Positions 15,248-23,846 of a stretch of DNA of 64,000 nt are shown one piece after another. The stretch covers positions 620,001 through 684,000 of the forward strand of contig NZ_OZ075067.1 in NCBI RefSeq assembly GCF_964186585.1, read 5' to 3'. Within the stretch, counting starts at the first letter, position 1, and each line of letters begins with the position of its first letter. Source of the stretch: Microbacterium sp. MM2322. GTDB lineage: Bacteria > Actinomycetota > Actinomycetes > Actinomycetales > Microbacteriaceae. Below the pieces are notes generated by a model. The model ran no database searches, was not told the origin of the DNA, and saw only the letters and a list, made by a program, of their open reading frames with translations. The translations under genes and the position numbers were made by a program.

Positions 15248-15967
15248 TCAGAAACGGTCGGGCGAGGGGGTGCCGTGGCCGTAGCGGATCACGACGTCGG
15301 CGTGCCGGTCGAAGCGGTAGCCGATGCCGCGCACCGTGCGGACGATGTCCTCGTAGCGGCCGAGCTTGGAGCGCAGCCGGCGGACGTGGACGTCGATCGT
15401 CCGCTCGCCGGGAGCGTCGTCGCCGTCGGTGTGGCTCCACAGCGACGAGACGAGCTCGGTGCGCTCGATGGTGCGGCCCTCGCGGAGGACGAGGTACTGC
15501 AGGAGTTCGAACTCCTTGAACGTGAGTGCGGCGCTCTCGCCGTCGATGTGTACGCGGCGGCGAGAGATGTCGATCGTGACGCCACCGGGGACGTGCTCGT
15601 CGAGCGGTTCCTCGGGCTTGGTGCGGGCGACGGCGGCCGGCTCGTGAAGGGCCAGGCGGACGACGTCCACGTCGCGACCGCCGGCGCCGACGGGAGCGAG
15701 GGCGACGGTCGCGTGGGTCTCGGCGGACGGGGCGAGCTCCGCGATGGTGCGGCGGAGGGCGTCGACGATGACGGAGAGGCTGACGCCGTCGGCGGCGGCT
15801 TTCAGCTCGTCGAGGCCGACGTAGAGGGCGAAGCCCCGGGGAGCGGTGCCGGCGGGCAGACCCGAGGCGGCAGGCCGGGGTGCTGCGGGCTGAGCTGCGG
15901 CGATGTCTTCGACGGCGCGGAGGTGACGGGGGGCGGCGGGTGCGGAGAGGAGTGCGGAGGTCGACAT
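15248..15967 (-). CDS. OmpR-type winged-helix regulator without receiver domain
   Basis: 239-residue DNA-binding protein. The C-terminal half (about residues 130-225) is an OmpR/PhoB winged helix: LTFKEFELLQYLVLREGRT, TELVSSLW, ERTIDVHVRRLRSKLG and VRGIGYRFD. The N-terminal 45 residues are Ala/Pro-rich and disordered; residues 45-115 form a small unrecognised domain (GFALYVGLDELKAAADGVSL onward) without the phosphorylatable aspartate of a receiver. No kinase gene is nearby, so the signal is not two-component in the usual sense. The ATG has an AAGGA ribosome site. About 420 bases upstream are non-coding. Confidence 0.8.
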   Translation of the reverse strand: MSTSALLSAPAAPRHLRAVEDIAAAQPAAPRPAASGLPAGTAPRGFALYVGLDELKAAADGVSLSVIVDALRRTIAELAPSAETHATVALAPVGAGGRDVDVVRLALHEPAAVARTKPEEPLDEHVPGGVTIDISRRRVHIDGESAALTFKEFELLQYLVLREGRTIERTELVSSLWSHTDGDDAPGERTIDVHVRRLRSKLGRYEDIVRTVRGIGYRFDRHADVVIRYGHGTPSPDRF

Positions 15968-16391
15968 GGCGATGTCCTTCAGAGGGGGAACCCGGGGTGC
16001 GGCGGCGGGTTCGGGAGTGTTGCGCGGATGGCCTCACTTAGGCCGATGTGCGAGACGCCCGGCATCCGCGTTGTGGGCGGAAGTTCCGGAGCCTCGGGGG
16101 TCGGACTCGCCGTGTTCAGAAACGGCGGCGCGACCCGGCGGGGATCACCGTGTCAGCGACACATTCGGCAACACATGACAGCACGCTGCGGCATCATGAT
16201 GCCGGCAGTTCCGTTCGCCTCCCGGGCGGACAGAGTGCGTGCGAAGTCAGTCATGTGGCCGATTATGACGAACCGCGTCGTGATGTGTCAAACCGCCCCG
16301 GCGTGGCGCGGTCTGCATGACGGAATGTGACAGATTGCTCAATCCGCGGCCCAGCGTCCCCGCTCGCGAGAGACCGGCGTAGCGTGAACGC
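15968..16391. other. Non-coding stretch with repeated TGTCA/TGACA words
   Basis: No gene fits here on either strand. It carries four TGTCA/TGACA words (16151-16155, 16176-16180, 16286-16290, 16328-16332), one forming the small inverted repeat TGTCAGCGACA (16151-16161), and the palindrome GCATCATGATGC near 16191. It is the shared upstream region of the winged-helix regulator (minus) and the acetyltransferase gene (plus), so it probably holds regulatory sites. Confidence 0.4.
16380..16385 (+). promoter_or_regulatory. Leaderless-type -10 box TAGCGT
   Basis: TAGCGT, six bases before the ATG at 16392. Confidence 0.5.
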
Positions 16392-16691
16392 ATGAGCGAC
16401 CTGATCTTCACCGACGAGAAGGATGCCGCGCGTTACACATTGCAGCGCGGCAAGGACCTCGTCAGCGTCCTCGATTACAACGACGACGGCCGGACTGTCG
16501 CCCTGACGCGGGCGTACACGATCCCGACCTTCCGCGGATCGGGCTATGCGGGCGAGCTCGTGAAGCGGGCCGTGTCCGACCTCGAGCGCCGCGGTGACCG
16601 TCGCGTCATCCCGGTCTGCTGGTACGTCGCCGACTGGTTCGAAGCGAACCCGGGGCACGAGTCGCTGCTGCAGGAGCGTCGAACGGCCTGA
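16392..16691 (+). CDS. Small GNAT-family N-acetyltransferase (NATD1/YjdJ type)
   Basis: 99-residue single-domain acetyltransferase of the compact group related to human NATD1 and bacterial YjdJ. Strand-rich start ARYTLQRGKDLVSVLDY, acetyl-CoA loop FRGSGYAGELVKRAVSDL (about residues 50-67) and VIPVCWYVADWF, which matches the P-x-C-x-Y/W-V signature. Its acceptor is unknown. It has its own TANNNT start signal and ends four bases before a convergent gene. Confidence 0.8.
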   Translation: MSDLIFTDEKDAARYTLQRGKDLVSVLDYNDDGRTVALTRAYTIPTFRGSGYAGELVKRAVSDLERRGDRRVIPVCWYVADWFEANPGHESLLQERRTA

Positions 16692-16695
16692 CTGC

Positions 16696-17028
16696 TCAGG
16701 ATTCACCGGGACGGGGATCGCGGATCCGCCAGCCCAGCTTCTCCAGTGCGCCCTTCAGCCGATCGGCAGCCGCGCGTGCGACTTCCGTCGACTCGTCGGA
16801 GCAGACGTCGATCGCGAGCGGCGGCGGATCGGCGAACTTGGGGATCTGCACCTCCGCCCACGCGCCGGGGGAGAGGCTCACGCGAGGGTAGGCGGTGCGG
16901 GCATGCTCGACGATCCCGTCGCAGGCGAAGGCGATCGTCTCCAGGGCATCGGGTTTCGTGATCGGGAGATCCACGACGAGGGTGACCACGAAGGGCCCAC
17001 CCGCGGTGTCACGGCCGTGTCCCGACAT
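16696..17028 (-). CDS. Conserved-looking protein of unknown function
   Basis: 110-residue, mixed alpha/beta protein without signal peptide or membrane helix. Regular codon use and an AAAGGGGA ribosome site before the ATG argue that it is real. The segment FVVTLVVDLPITKPDALETIAF suggests a ferredoxin-like beta-alpha-beta start. No family was recognised. Confidence 0.55.
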   Translation of the reverse strand: MSGHGRDTAGGPFVVTLVVDLPITKPDALETIAFACDGIVEHARTAYPRVSLSPGAWAEVQIPKFADPPPLAIDVCSDESTEVARAAADRLKGALEKLGWRIRDPRPGES

Positions 17029-17150
17029 CCGGTCCCCTTTCGATCTTTCTGTCGCCCTCGTTCGTAGTCTGCCCGTTCGGAGCGGTCAAGCCCGTGTCCG
17101 ACGTTCGACGCGACGCGCACACTGGCAGGCATCGATCAGAGGAGAGTGCC

Positions 17151-17336
17151 ATGGAGCGCGAGGTCCCGACCACGAACGAACAGAAGGAAGCGCAGGACGA
17201 GGCCGACCGCGGTCGCGGTGAAGGGGCGCCTGCGCCCGAGCCGGCGTCGGATGCCTTCGTCGAGAGCGCGGAGATCCAGGCGGGCCTCGACCCCGACGTC
17301 CTCACCGACGAGCAGGCGGATCGCCGGGCCGACTGA
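17151..17336 (+). CDS. Small acidic, probably disordered protein
   Basis: 61-residue product rich in Glu, Asp, Ala and Pro (EREVPTTNEQKEAQDEADRG), with no hydrophobic core. The ATG follows GAGGAGAG, a good ribosome site, which is the main evidence that it is translated. Function unknown. Confidence 0.5.
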   Translation: MEREVPTTNEQKEAQDEADRGRGEGAPAPEPASDAFVESAEIQAGLDPDVLTDEQADRRAD

Positions 17337-17367
17337 GGTCTCTCGCCCTCGGATGCCGCACGGCCGG

Positions 17368-17373
17368 TAGCGT
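17368..17373 (+). promoter_or_regulatory. -10 box TAGCGT before the MFS exporter gene
   Basis: TAGCGT, nine bases before the ATG at 17383; RNA would start at or within two bases of the start codon. Confidence 0.45.
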
Positions 17374-17382
17374 GGGACGGTC

Positions 17383-18864
17383 ATGACATCACCGGTAACC
17401 GCCAGCATCCCCCTGTCCTCTTCGCAGCGCTGGCGAGCCTTCTGGGTGTGCGTCTCGGTCGCGGCGTTCACGATCCTCGACCTCAGCAAGATCAACGTCG
17501 GTCTGCCGGCGATCGAAGCATCGCTGGGGGCGACCTCGACGCAGCTGCAGCTCGTGGTGTCGGGGTACATCCTGACGTTCGGCCTCTGCCTCGTGCCGTT
17601 CGGTCGCCTCGGCGATCAGCGTTCGCGCAAGACGCTCTTCGTCATCGGCCTCAGCCTGTTCACCCTCACGAGCGCCCTCTGCGCGCTCGCTCCGACGGTC
17701 GAGGTGCTGCTCGCGGCACGCCTCGTGCAGGGCATCGCCGCCGGCATCCAGATGCCCCAGGTCATGGGCACGATCCAGCAGCTGTTCACGGGCAAGGAGC
17801 GCGGACGCGCCTTCGGCCTGTTCGGGGCGACGATCGGCATCGCGACGGCGTTCGGTCCCACTCTCGGTGGACTCATGATCGCGATCGGCGGCGAGACGGA
17901 CGGCTGGCGCGGGATCTTCTGGTTCAACGTGCCGCTGTGTCTGCTGGTCCTGGCCGGAGTCATCTGGCTGCTGCCGCAGACGCGAAAAGCGAGTGGGCGT
18001 CCCCTCCAGCTCGACCCCGTCGGCATCGTGCTGTTCGCGCTCATGATCATGTCGCTCATGTGGCCGTTCCTGTTCACCACCGGGTCGCCCGACGACGACC
18101 CGAACCGCTGGTGGCTGCTCATCGTGTTCGTCCTGTTCGCGGCGGCGTTCTTCTGGTGGGAGAAGCGGTACGCGGCATCCGGTCGCCAACCCCTCATCCC
18201 GTTCCGGATGTTCCGGATCCCCTCGTTCCGCAACGGGACGTTCGTCGTGGTGGCGTACTTCACCGCGATCCCGCCGATGTTCCTGCTGGGGACGTTGTTC
18301 CTGCAGGTCGGCGTCGGCCTCGAGCCGGTGTTCGCGGGCATGGTCTCGATCGGCTTCGCCGTCGCGAGCGCTGTGACGTCGTACTACGGCGGGCTCCTCG
18401 TCGCCCGGTTCGGCCGGCAGCTCGTGACGATCGGACTCGCGACAGTGCTCGTCAGCGTCGTGGCCCTGACCATCGTCGCGTACACGATGCCTCCCGAGAC
18501 GGTCGCCTACGGCATGGCCGCGGCACTCCTGGTCGCGGGTGCCGGCGGCGGGTTCGTCGTGTCGCCGAACCAGACCCTCACCCTCTCCGAGATCGCCGTC
18601 CGCGAAGGCGGGCTCGCGGGCTCGGTCGGTCAGCTCGGTCAGCGCGTCGGCACCGCCGTGGGCACGGCGATCGGACTGTCGCTGTTCTACGCGACCATCT
18701 ACCGCGAATCGGATGCCGGACTCGAGTCGCTCGCGATCTTCCACGACGCGTACGCGTACGGGATGATCGCGGTGGGTGTCTTCCTCGCCCTCGCAACGCT
18801 CGTCTCCGTCGTCGATCTGGTCGCCACGCGCCGCCGCGGAGTCACCTCGCCGATCTCGGAGTGA
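17383..18864 (+). CDS. MFS exporter, DHA2 (14-helix) drug:H+ antiporter type
   Basis: 493-residue integral membrane protein with about 14 helices. Motif A appears as GRLGDQRSRKTLF after helix 2, and the motif C-like segment GLFGATIGIATAFGPTLGG near residue 145 is typical of antiporter-type exporters. No regulator is adjacent, so the substrate cannot be inferred. Alone with its own start signal. Confidence 0.88.
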   Translation: MTSPVTASIPLSSSQRWRAFWVCVSVAAFTILDLSKINVGLPAIEASLGATSTQLQLVVSGYILTFGLCLVPFGRLGDQRSRKTLFVIGLSLFTLTSALCALAPTVEVLLAARLVQGIAAGIQMPQVMGTIQQLFTGKERGRAFGLFGATIGIATAFGPTLGGLMIAIGGETDGWRGIFWFNVPLCLLVLAGVIWLLPQTRKASGRPLQLDPVGIVLFALMIMSLMWPFLFTTGSPDDDPNRWWLLIVFVLFAAAFFWWEKRYAASGRQPLIPFRMFRIPSFRNGTFVVVAYFTAIPPMFLLGTLFLQVGVGLEPVFAGMVSIGFAVASAVTSYYGGLLVARFGRQLVTIGLATVLVSVVALTIVAYTMPPETVAYGMAAALLVAGAGGGFVVSPNQTLTLSEIAVREGGLAGSVGQLGQRVGTAVGTAIGLSLFYATIYRESDAGLESLAIFHDAYAYGMIAVGVFLALATLVSVVDLVATRRRGVTSPISE

Positions 18865-18907
18865 CCCCGCCCCGGCACGCCTGGACGGCGATGTCGGAGC
18901 CTCGATC

Positions 18908-18913
18908 TAGCGT
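18908..18913 (+). promoter_or_regulatory. Leaderless-type -10 box TAGCGT
   Basis: TAGCGT, six bases before the ATG at 18920. It favours this ATG over the GTG at 18914 as the sbcD start. Confidence 0.5.
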
Positions 18914-18919
18914 GTGAGC

Positions 18920-20068
18920 ATGCGCATCCTGCACACCTCCGACTGGCACATCGGGCGGACCTTCCACGGTCACTCCACGCTCGATGCCCTTCGCGGCGTG
19001 CTCGACGAGCTCACTGCCCAGGTCCGCGCGAATGACGTCGACGTGGTGATCGTCGCAGGCGACGTCTTCGACTCCGCGACGCCCGCCGCCGCCTGCTACA
19101 CGCTCCTCTCCGACACGCTCCGCGGTATCGCCGCCACCGGCGCGCGGGTCGTCGTCACGAGCGGCAACCACGACTCCGCCGCGCGGCTGGGTTTTCAGGC
19201 AGGGCTGCTGCGTGACGGCATCCACGTCCTGACCGATCCGGATGCCGTGGGTACCCCGCTCACGATCGACGACGCTCACGGGCCGGTCCACTTCTACGGC
19301 ATCCCGTACCTCGAGCCGGCGCTCTTGCGGCACAAGTGGGAGGGCGTGCGCACGCAGGCCGCCGTCCTCGGCCGCGCGATGGACCTCGTCCGGGACGACC
19401 TGGCCGTCCGCGGCGGTCGCTCCGTCGCGATCGCGCACTGCTTCGCCGCGGGCGTCGAGCCGACGCCTCAGCTCGAGCGCGACATCCAGCAGGGCGGTCT
19501 CGATGTCGTGCCGCTGTCGACCTTCGACGGTGTCGACTACATGGCGCTCGGGCACATCCACGGGCGGCAGCGTCTGTCCGAGAGTGTCCGCTACGCCGGC
19601 GCCCCTCTGCACTACAGCTTCGGCGAGGGCGACAAGCCCCGCGGCTCCTGGCTCATCGACCTGGATGCCGACGGCCTCGCCGGCGTCGAGTGGCTCGACC
19701 TGCCGGTTCCCCGTCGCCTCGTGACGCTCCGCGGTCCGTTCGCCGAGATCCTGGCCGACGAGGCGCTCGCCGAGCATGCGGAGGCCTGGGTGTGCGTCGA
19801 GTACACCGACGATCTGCCCGAGGCCGACCCGCTCCGTCGGCTGCAGCAGCGGTTCCCCTTCTGCGCGAAGGTCGTGCATGCGCCTGCCAAGGTCCGCACC
19901 GGCGACACGGCGACCTACGTCGACCGCGTCCGCGCGGCACGCTCCGACCGCGAGTTGGTCGAGGCCTTCCTCGAGCACGTGCGCGAAGGGCAGGGGGCGA
20001 CCGAGCGTGAGGCCGGCCTCATCGACGAAGTGCTCGACGAGCGCGTGCGCCAGGAGGCGATGGCGTGA
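18920..20068 (+). CDS. sbcD: Exonuclease subunit SbcD (Mre11-type nuclease)
   Basis: 382-residue metallophosphoesterase of the SbcCD complex, which cuts DNA hairpins and ends during double-strand break repair. Metal-binding motifs are in order: HTSDWHIGR (residues 5-13), VAGDVFD, SGNHDS, HCFAAG and MALGHIHG. The C-terminal capping domain follows. The stop overlaps the sbcC start by four bases. The ATG is preferred to a GTG two codons upstream because MRILHTSDWHIGR is the usual N-terminus and a TANNNT box fits it. Confidence 0.95.
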   Translation: MRILHTSDWHIGRTFHGHSTLDALRGVLDELTAQVRANDVDVVIVAGDVFDSATPAAACYTLLSDTLRGIAATGARVVVTSGNHDSAARLGFQAGLLRDGIHVLTDPDAVGTPLTIDDAHGPVHFYGIPYLEPALLRHKWEGVRTQAAVLGRAMDLVRDDLAVRGGRSVAIAHCFAAGVEPTPQLERDIQQGGLDVVPLSTFDGVDYMALGHIHGRQRLSESVRYAGAPLHYSFGEGDKPRGSWLIDLDADGLAGVEWLDLPVPRRLVTLRGPFAEILADEALAEHAEAWVCVEYTDDLPEADPLRRLQQRFPFCAKVVHAPAKVRTGDTATYVDRVRAARSDRELVEAFLEHVREGQGATEREAGLIDEVLDERVRQEAMA

Positions 20069-23067
20069 AGCTGCACCGCCTCGAACTCACCGGGTTCGGG
20101 CCGTTCCGCGAGCGTCAGGTCGTCGACTTCGACGCGTTCGACGACGACGGTCTCTTCCTGATCTCGGGGCGCACGGGCGCCGGCAAATCCAGCATCCTGG
20201 ACGGCGTCAGCTTCGCCCTCTACGGCTCGGTACCGCGCTACGAGGGCGGCGACCGGCGTCTCCGCAGCGACCACAGCTTCCTCACCGACCCGACCGAGGT
20301 GCGCCTCGAGTTCACGGTCGGGGGCACCCGCTGGCGCGTGACGCGCGCGCCCGAATACGAGCGGCCCGCCAAACGCGGCGGCGGTCTGACCCTCGAACCG
20401 GCGCGCGCCGAGCTCGAGGAGTGGGTGGACGACCGGTGGGTCGGACGTGCCGCAAAGCAGCGCGAGGTCGGGATCGCCCTCGACGAGGTGCTCGGGCTCA
20501 GCGCGCAGCAGTTCCAGCAGGTCATCCTGCTCGCGCAGAACAAGTTCTCCCGGTTCCTGCTCGCGGCCAACGCTGAACGCCAGCAGCTGCTTCGCACCCT
20601 CTTCGGGACCAAGCGCTTCGAGGCGTACAAAGACGCTCTCGACGAGCGACGGCGCGACGCGCAGAAGCGGCTCGACGAGACCGGTGCCCGGGTGCGCACA
20701 CTCCTCGAGGTCGCCGAGCGCGAGGTCGCGGCCCACGACCTCCACGGGACCGATAAGGGCGACGCGCACCTCGAATCCGACGTCCTCGGACGTAAGGACG
20801 CCGTCGAGCGCGCACTCGCCCGAGCCGAGTACCGGGTCGACGCCCGCGGTAACGAACGAGCGGTCGCGACGTCCCGGGCCGAGGCGGCGGCCGCCGAGCA
20901 TCGGCGGCTCGTCCAGATCGCGGAGCGTCTTGCCGACCTTGAGAAGGCGCGCACGGATCTCGCCGCGCGCGAGTCCGAGTCCGCCGAGATCGACGCCCTC
21001 CGGGGGCGCCTCGACCGCGCACGCGCTGCGGAAGCGCTGCGCGCTCCCGTCGAGAACGCGACGCGTGCGGCGGGAGTGTTGGCCGCGGCGCAGACGGATC
21101 GTCGTGCCGCAGAGGACGCCTGGAACGCCGCGGGCGGTTCGCCGGACGACGACCTCGCCGCGACGGTCGACGATCTCACGAGCCGCATCGCCCGCGCCCA
21201 GGCTGCCGCCGAAGCGGAGCGGGATGCCGCGGCCCTCGGCGACGCGCAGCAGCGTCGCCGCGACGAGCTGGCCGGCTTCGATGAGGCACTCCGCGACCTG
21301 GATGCCGTGCTCTCGGCCGTTCCCGAGCGCAGGCAGCGCGCGGCGAAACAGCTCGCAGAAGCTCGCGCCATCGCGGGGCGGCACGATGACCTCGCCGCCT
21401 CGCGCATCGATCTCGCCGCGCGACTCGACGCCGCCCGGTCGCTCGAGCGACTGACTCCCCGCGCGGCCGACGCCGACGCCGCGTACGTCGACGCCAACGC
21501 GGCCTCCGCCGCGGCATCAGCTCGCGTCGGAGAATTGCTCCGCCGCCGCTTGCGCGGGTACGCGGGCGAGCTCGCGGCATCCCTCGTCGACGGTGAACCG
21601 TGCGCGGTCTGCGGCTCGACGGCGCACCCCCGTCCGGCCGTGCACGACAGCGAACCGGTCACCGACGACGACCTCGCGGCCGCCGAGAAGGCGCGGGACG
21701 ACGCCGCAGCGGCGGAGAAGGATGCCGCGACGGCGGCCGCCGCAGCGCGAGAAGCCGTCACGACGGCCGCGGCCACGGCAGGCGGTCATGGGGCCGACGA
21801 CCTGGCTGCCGCCCTGGCCGACCTCGACGACGAGCTCGCGGCCGCTGCGGCGGCGCGTTCGCGCGTCGACGAACTGACGCGCGACGCCGAGCAGATCGAC
21901 GCGCTCGAGGCCGACGCCGTCCGCGAAACAGCTGCTCTTCGAGAGCGCGCGGGCGCTCTGCGCGAAGAGCTCGCGACGGTCGAGGGCACGCTCCAGACCG
22001 CGCGGCGAGCGGTCGAGGCGGCGCGCGGCGATCACGAGAGCGTCGCCGCGCGCATCGCCGCCGATGAGGAGCTCCGCCGTCTCGCTGCGCGTCTGCTCGA
22101 AGCCCGTCGTGACGAGCAGACCCGTCGAGAGGCGGCGGACGCCGCAGCGGGCGACCGCGACGCGCGCATCGCCGACACGGTGTTCGAGACCCTCGACGAC
22201 GTCGTCGCGGCGTTGCTGCCGGCCGACGAGACGAGCCGACTCGCGCATCGGGTCGAGGAGCATGCCGCCGCCCTCACCGCCGCGCGGGCGCGCGCTCTCG
22301 AGCTCGAACTCGAGACCGTCGACGCGCACCTCGAGCCCGAAGCCCTGGCCGCCGCGGCACGCGCAGCGGCCGAGGCGGACGAGGCCCGCTCCGCCGCGAT
22401 CACCGCCGAGGCCGACTCCGTCAACGTCGCGACGGGCCTGCGCGACCTGGTCGAGCGCATCGACGCCGCCGCGGGCGCCGTTGCGAGCCAGGCCGAGGAT
22501 GCCGCCGCGATCACGCGTCTCGCCGACACCGTCGCGGGCAGGGCTCCCAACACGATGAAGATGGACCTCGAGACCTTCGTCCTCGCGGCCGAGCTCGAGG
22601 AGATCGTCGCCGCCGCGAACCTGCGTCTGGCCGAGATGTCGTCGGGCCGGTACACCCTGCGTCACTCCGATGCGAAGCAGGCTCGGGGCGCGGCATCCGG
22701 TCTGTCCATCGAGGTCCTCGACGCGCACACGGGACGGCTCCGCTCGCCGCAGTCGCTCTCGGGCGGCGAGACCTTCCTGGCCTCGCTCGCGCTCGCCCTG
22801 GGACTCGCCGAAGTGGTCACGTCGCGTGCCGGCGGCATCCGGCTCGACACGCTGTTCATCGACGAGGGCTTCGGCTCGCTCGACCCCGAGACACTCGAGC
22901 TCGCGATGCGGACGCTCGACGAGCTGCGTGCCGGCGGCCGTATCGTGGGCGTCATCAGCCACGTCGAGGCGATGAAGGAGCAGATCCCCGCCCAGCTCGT
23001 CGTCGAGGCGACCCCCGAAGGCCCCAGCATCGTCCGGCAGGACGTCGTGGCGCAGCCCTTAGGCTGA
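20065..23067 (+). CDS. sbcC: SMC-like ATPase subunit SbcC (Rad50-type)
   Basis: 1000-residue ATPase partner of SbcD. N-terminal Walker A SGRTGAGKSSI (about residues 33-43), long Ala/Arg/Glu-rich coiled coils, the zinc-hook C513-A-V-C516 (CAVCGSTAHPRP) at the midpoint, then C-terminal signature LSGGETFLASLALALG and Walker B LFIDEGFGSLD. The hook should dimerise two molecules through Zn. The GTG start overlaps sbcD by four bases. Length is normal for actinobacterial SbcC. Confidence 0.95.
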   Translation: MKLHRLELTGFGPFRERQVVDFDAFDDDGLFLISGRTGAGKSSILDGVSFALYGSVPRYEGGDRRLRSDHSFLTDPTEVRLEFTVGGTRWRVTRAPEYERPAKRGGGLTLEPARAELEEWVDDRWVGRAAKQREVGIALDEVLGLSAQQFQQVILLAQNKFSRFLLAANAERQQLLRTLFGTKRFEAYKDALDERRRDAQKRLDETGARVRTLLEVAEREVAAHDLHGTDKGDAHLESDVLGRKDAVERALARAEYRVDARGNERAVATSRAEAAAAEHRRLVQIAERLADLEKARTDLAARESESAEIDALRGRLDRARAAEALRAPVENATRAAGVLAAAQTDRRAAEDAWNAAGGSPDDDLAATVDDLTSRIARAQAAAEAERDAAALGDAQQRRRDELAGFDEALRDLDAVLSAVPERRQRAAKQLAEARAIAGRHDDLAASRIDLAARLDAARSLERLTPRAADADAAYVDANAASAAASARVGELLRRRLRGYAGELAASLVDGEPCAVCGSTAHPRPAVHDSEPVTDDDLAAAEKARDDAAAAEKDAATAAAAAREAVTTAAATAGGHGADDLAAALADLDDELAAAAAARSRVDELTRDAEQIDALEADAVRETAALRERAGALREELATVEGTLQTARRAVEAARGDHESVAARIAADEELRRLAARLLEARRDEQTRREAADAAAGDRDARIADTVFETLDDVVAALLPADETSRLAHRVEEHAAALTAARARALELELETVDAHLEPEALAAAARAAAEADEARSAAITAEADSVNVATGLRDLVERIDAAAGAVASQAEDAAAITRLADTVAGRAPNTMKMDLETFVLAAELEEIVAAANLRLAEMSSGRYTLRHSDAKQARGAASGLSIEVLDAHTGRLRSPQSLSGGETFLASLALALGLAEVVTSRAGGIRLDTLFIDEGFGSLDPETLELAMRTLDELRAGGRIVGVISHVEAMKEQIPAQLVVEATPEGPSIVRQDVVAQPLG
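23060..23065 (+). promoter_or_regulatory. Leaderless-type -10 box TAGGCT
   Basis: TAGGCT, six bases before the ATG at 23072; it overlaps the sbcC stop. Confidence 0.45.
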
Positions 23068-23071
23068 AGGC

Positions 23072-23251
23072 ATGAGAAAAGGCACGATCTGGACCATCCT
23101 CGGCGTCGTCGTCGCGGTGATCATCGCGTGGATCGTCGTCGACATCGCACTCAAGGCGATCTTCCTCGTCGGCAAGCTCCTGCTCGTCGCCGTCGTGGCA
23201 CTGATCGTCTTCTTCGTGCTGCGTTCGCTGTTCAGCCGCCGGGACGCCTGA
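23072..23251 (+). CDS. Small two-helix membrane protein
   Basis: 59-residue product starting MRKGTIW, with two membrane helices (about residues 7-25 and 30-50) and a basic end LFSRRDA. It follows sbcC by four bases and has its own TANNNT box. No family was recognised; reading frame, hydrophobic pattern and start signal are the evidence. Confidence 0.55.
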   Translation: MRKGTIWTILGVVVAVIIAWIVVDIALKAIFLVGKLLLVAVVALIVFFVLRSLFSRRDA

Positions 23252-23266
23252 GCCCTCTCGCGGACG

Positions 23267-23824
23267 TCAGACGCCGTACAGCTCGCTGATGCGCTCGCGC
23301 AGCTGACCGCTGCAGATCGCGACGGCGTCACGCCAGTCGGTGATCGCATCGTCCTGCGCGCTGTCAGAGACCGCCTTCAGGATGCGGATCGGCACACCGA
23401 ACTGCTGGGCCACCCAGATGTAGGCGTATGCCTCCATGTCGACGAGTGTTCCGCCGAGGGCGCGGATCGCCTCGACCGTGTCGGCGTCGTCGACGAAGTG
23501 GTCGCCCGTCGCGATCGTCGTCCCCTCGCGGCCGGCGATCGACACCGTCGGCGGCAGCGAGACGTGCTGACCTGCGACACCGTCGACGTCCGACACGTCG
23601 TGCTGCAGGGCGGTGGTCACCTCGTGCACACCCACCGTCTCGGCATCCACCGATCCGGCGGTGCCGACGACCACGATCTCGTCGTAGCTCGCGCGGTCCA
23701 GCGCTCGCGTCAGGGCGTACGTGGCCTGCAGCTTGCCGGGCCCGGTGACGAGCCGGTCGAAGCCGGGGAGCTCCTCGGGGAAGGCGACGAGTTCGGAATC
23801 CAGAGCGGCGACGAGGAGCTTCAC
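23267..23824 (-). CDS. 5'-methylthioadenosine/S-adenosylhomocysteine nucleosidase-like protein
   Basis: 185-residue member of the nucleoside phosphorylase/MTA-SAH nucleosidase fold. KLLVAALDSEL at the start carries the early acidic residue, GTAGSV is the nucleobase-side loop, LVDMEAYAY matches the ribose-binding ME motif and KAVSDSAQ holds the family's catalytic aspartate. It is shorter than typical MtnN (about 230 residues), so the exact substrate is uncertain. GTG start with no strong ribosome site. It lies just downstream of nadE on the same strand. Confidence 0.72.
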   Translation of the reverse strand: MKLLVAALDSELVAFPEELPGFDRLVTGPGKLQATYALTRALDRASYDEIVVVGTAGSVDAETVGVHEVTTALQHDVSDVDGVAGQHVSLPPTVSIAGREGTTIATGDHFVDDADTVEAIRALGGTLVDMEAYAYIWVAQQFGVPIRILKAVSDSAQDDAITDWRDAVAICSGQLRERISELYGV

Positions 23825-23846
23825 CGAACCATCATCCCACCGTGGA

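Noticed and set aside
16191..16202. GCATCATGATGC palindrome as a dedicated operator
   Set aside because: A single copy with no matching partner; simple self-complementary words of this size occur by chance. Kept only as part of the non-coding description.
19915..22962. Overlapping antisense frames across sbcC
   Set aside because: Shadow frames of the coiled-coil repeats; no start signals or domains.
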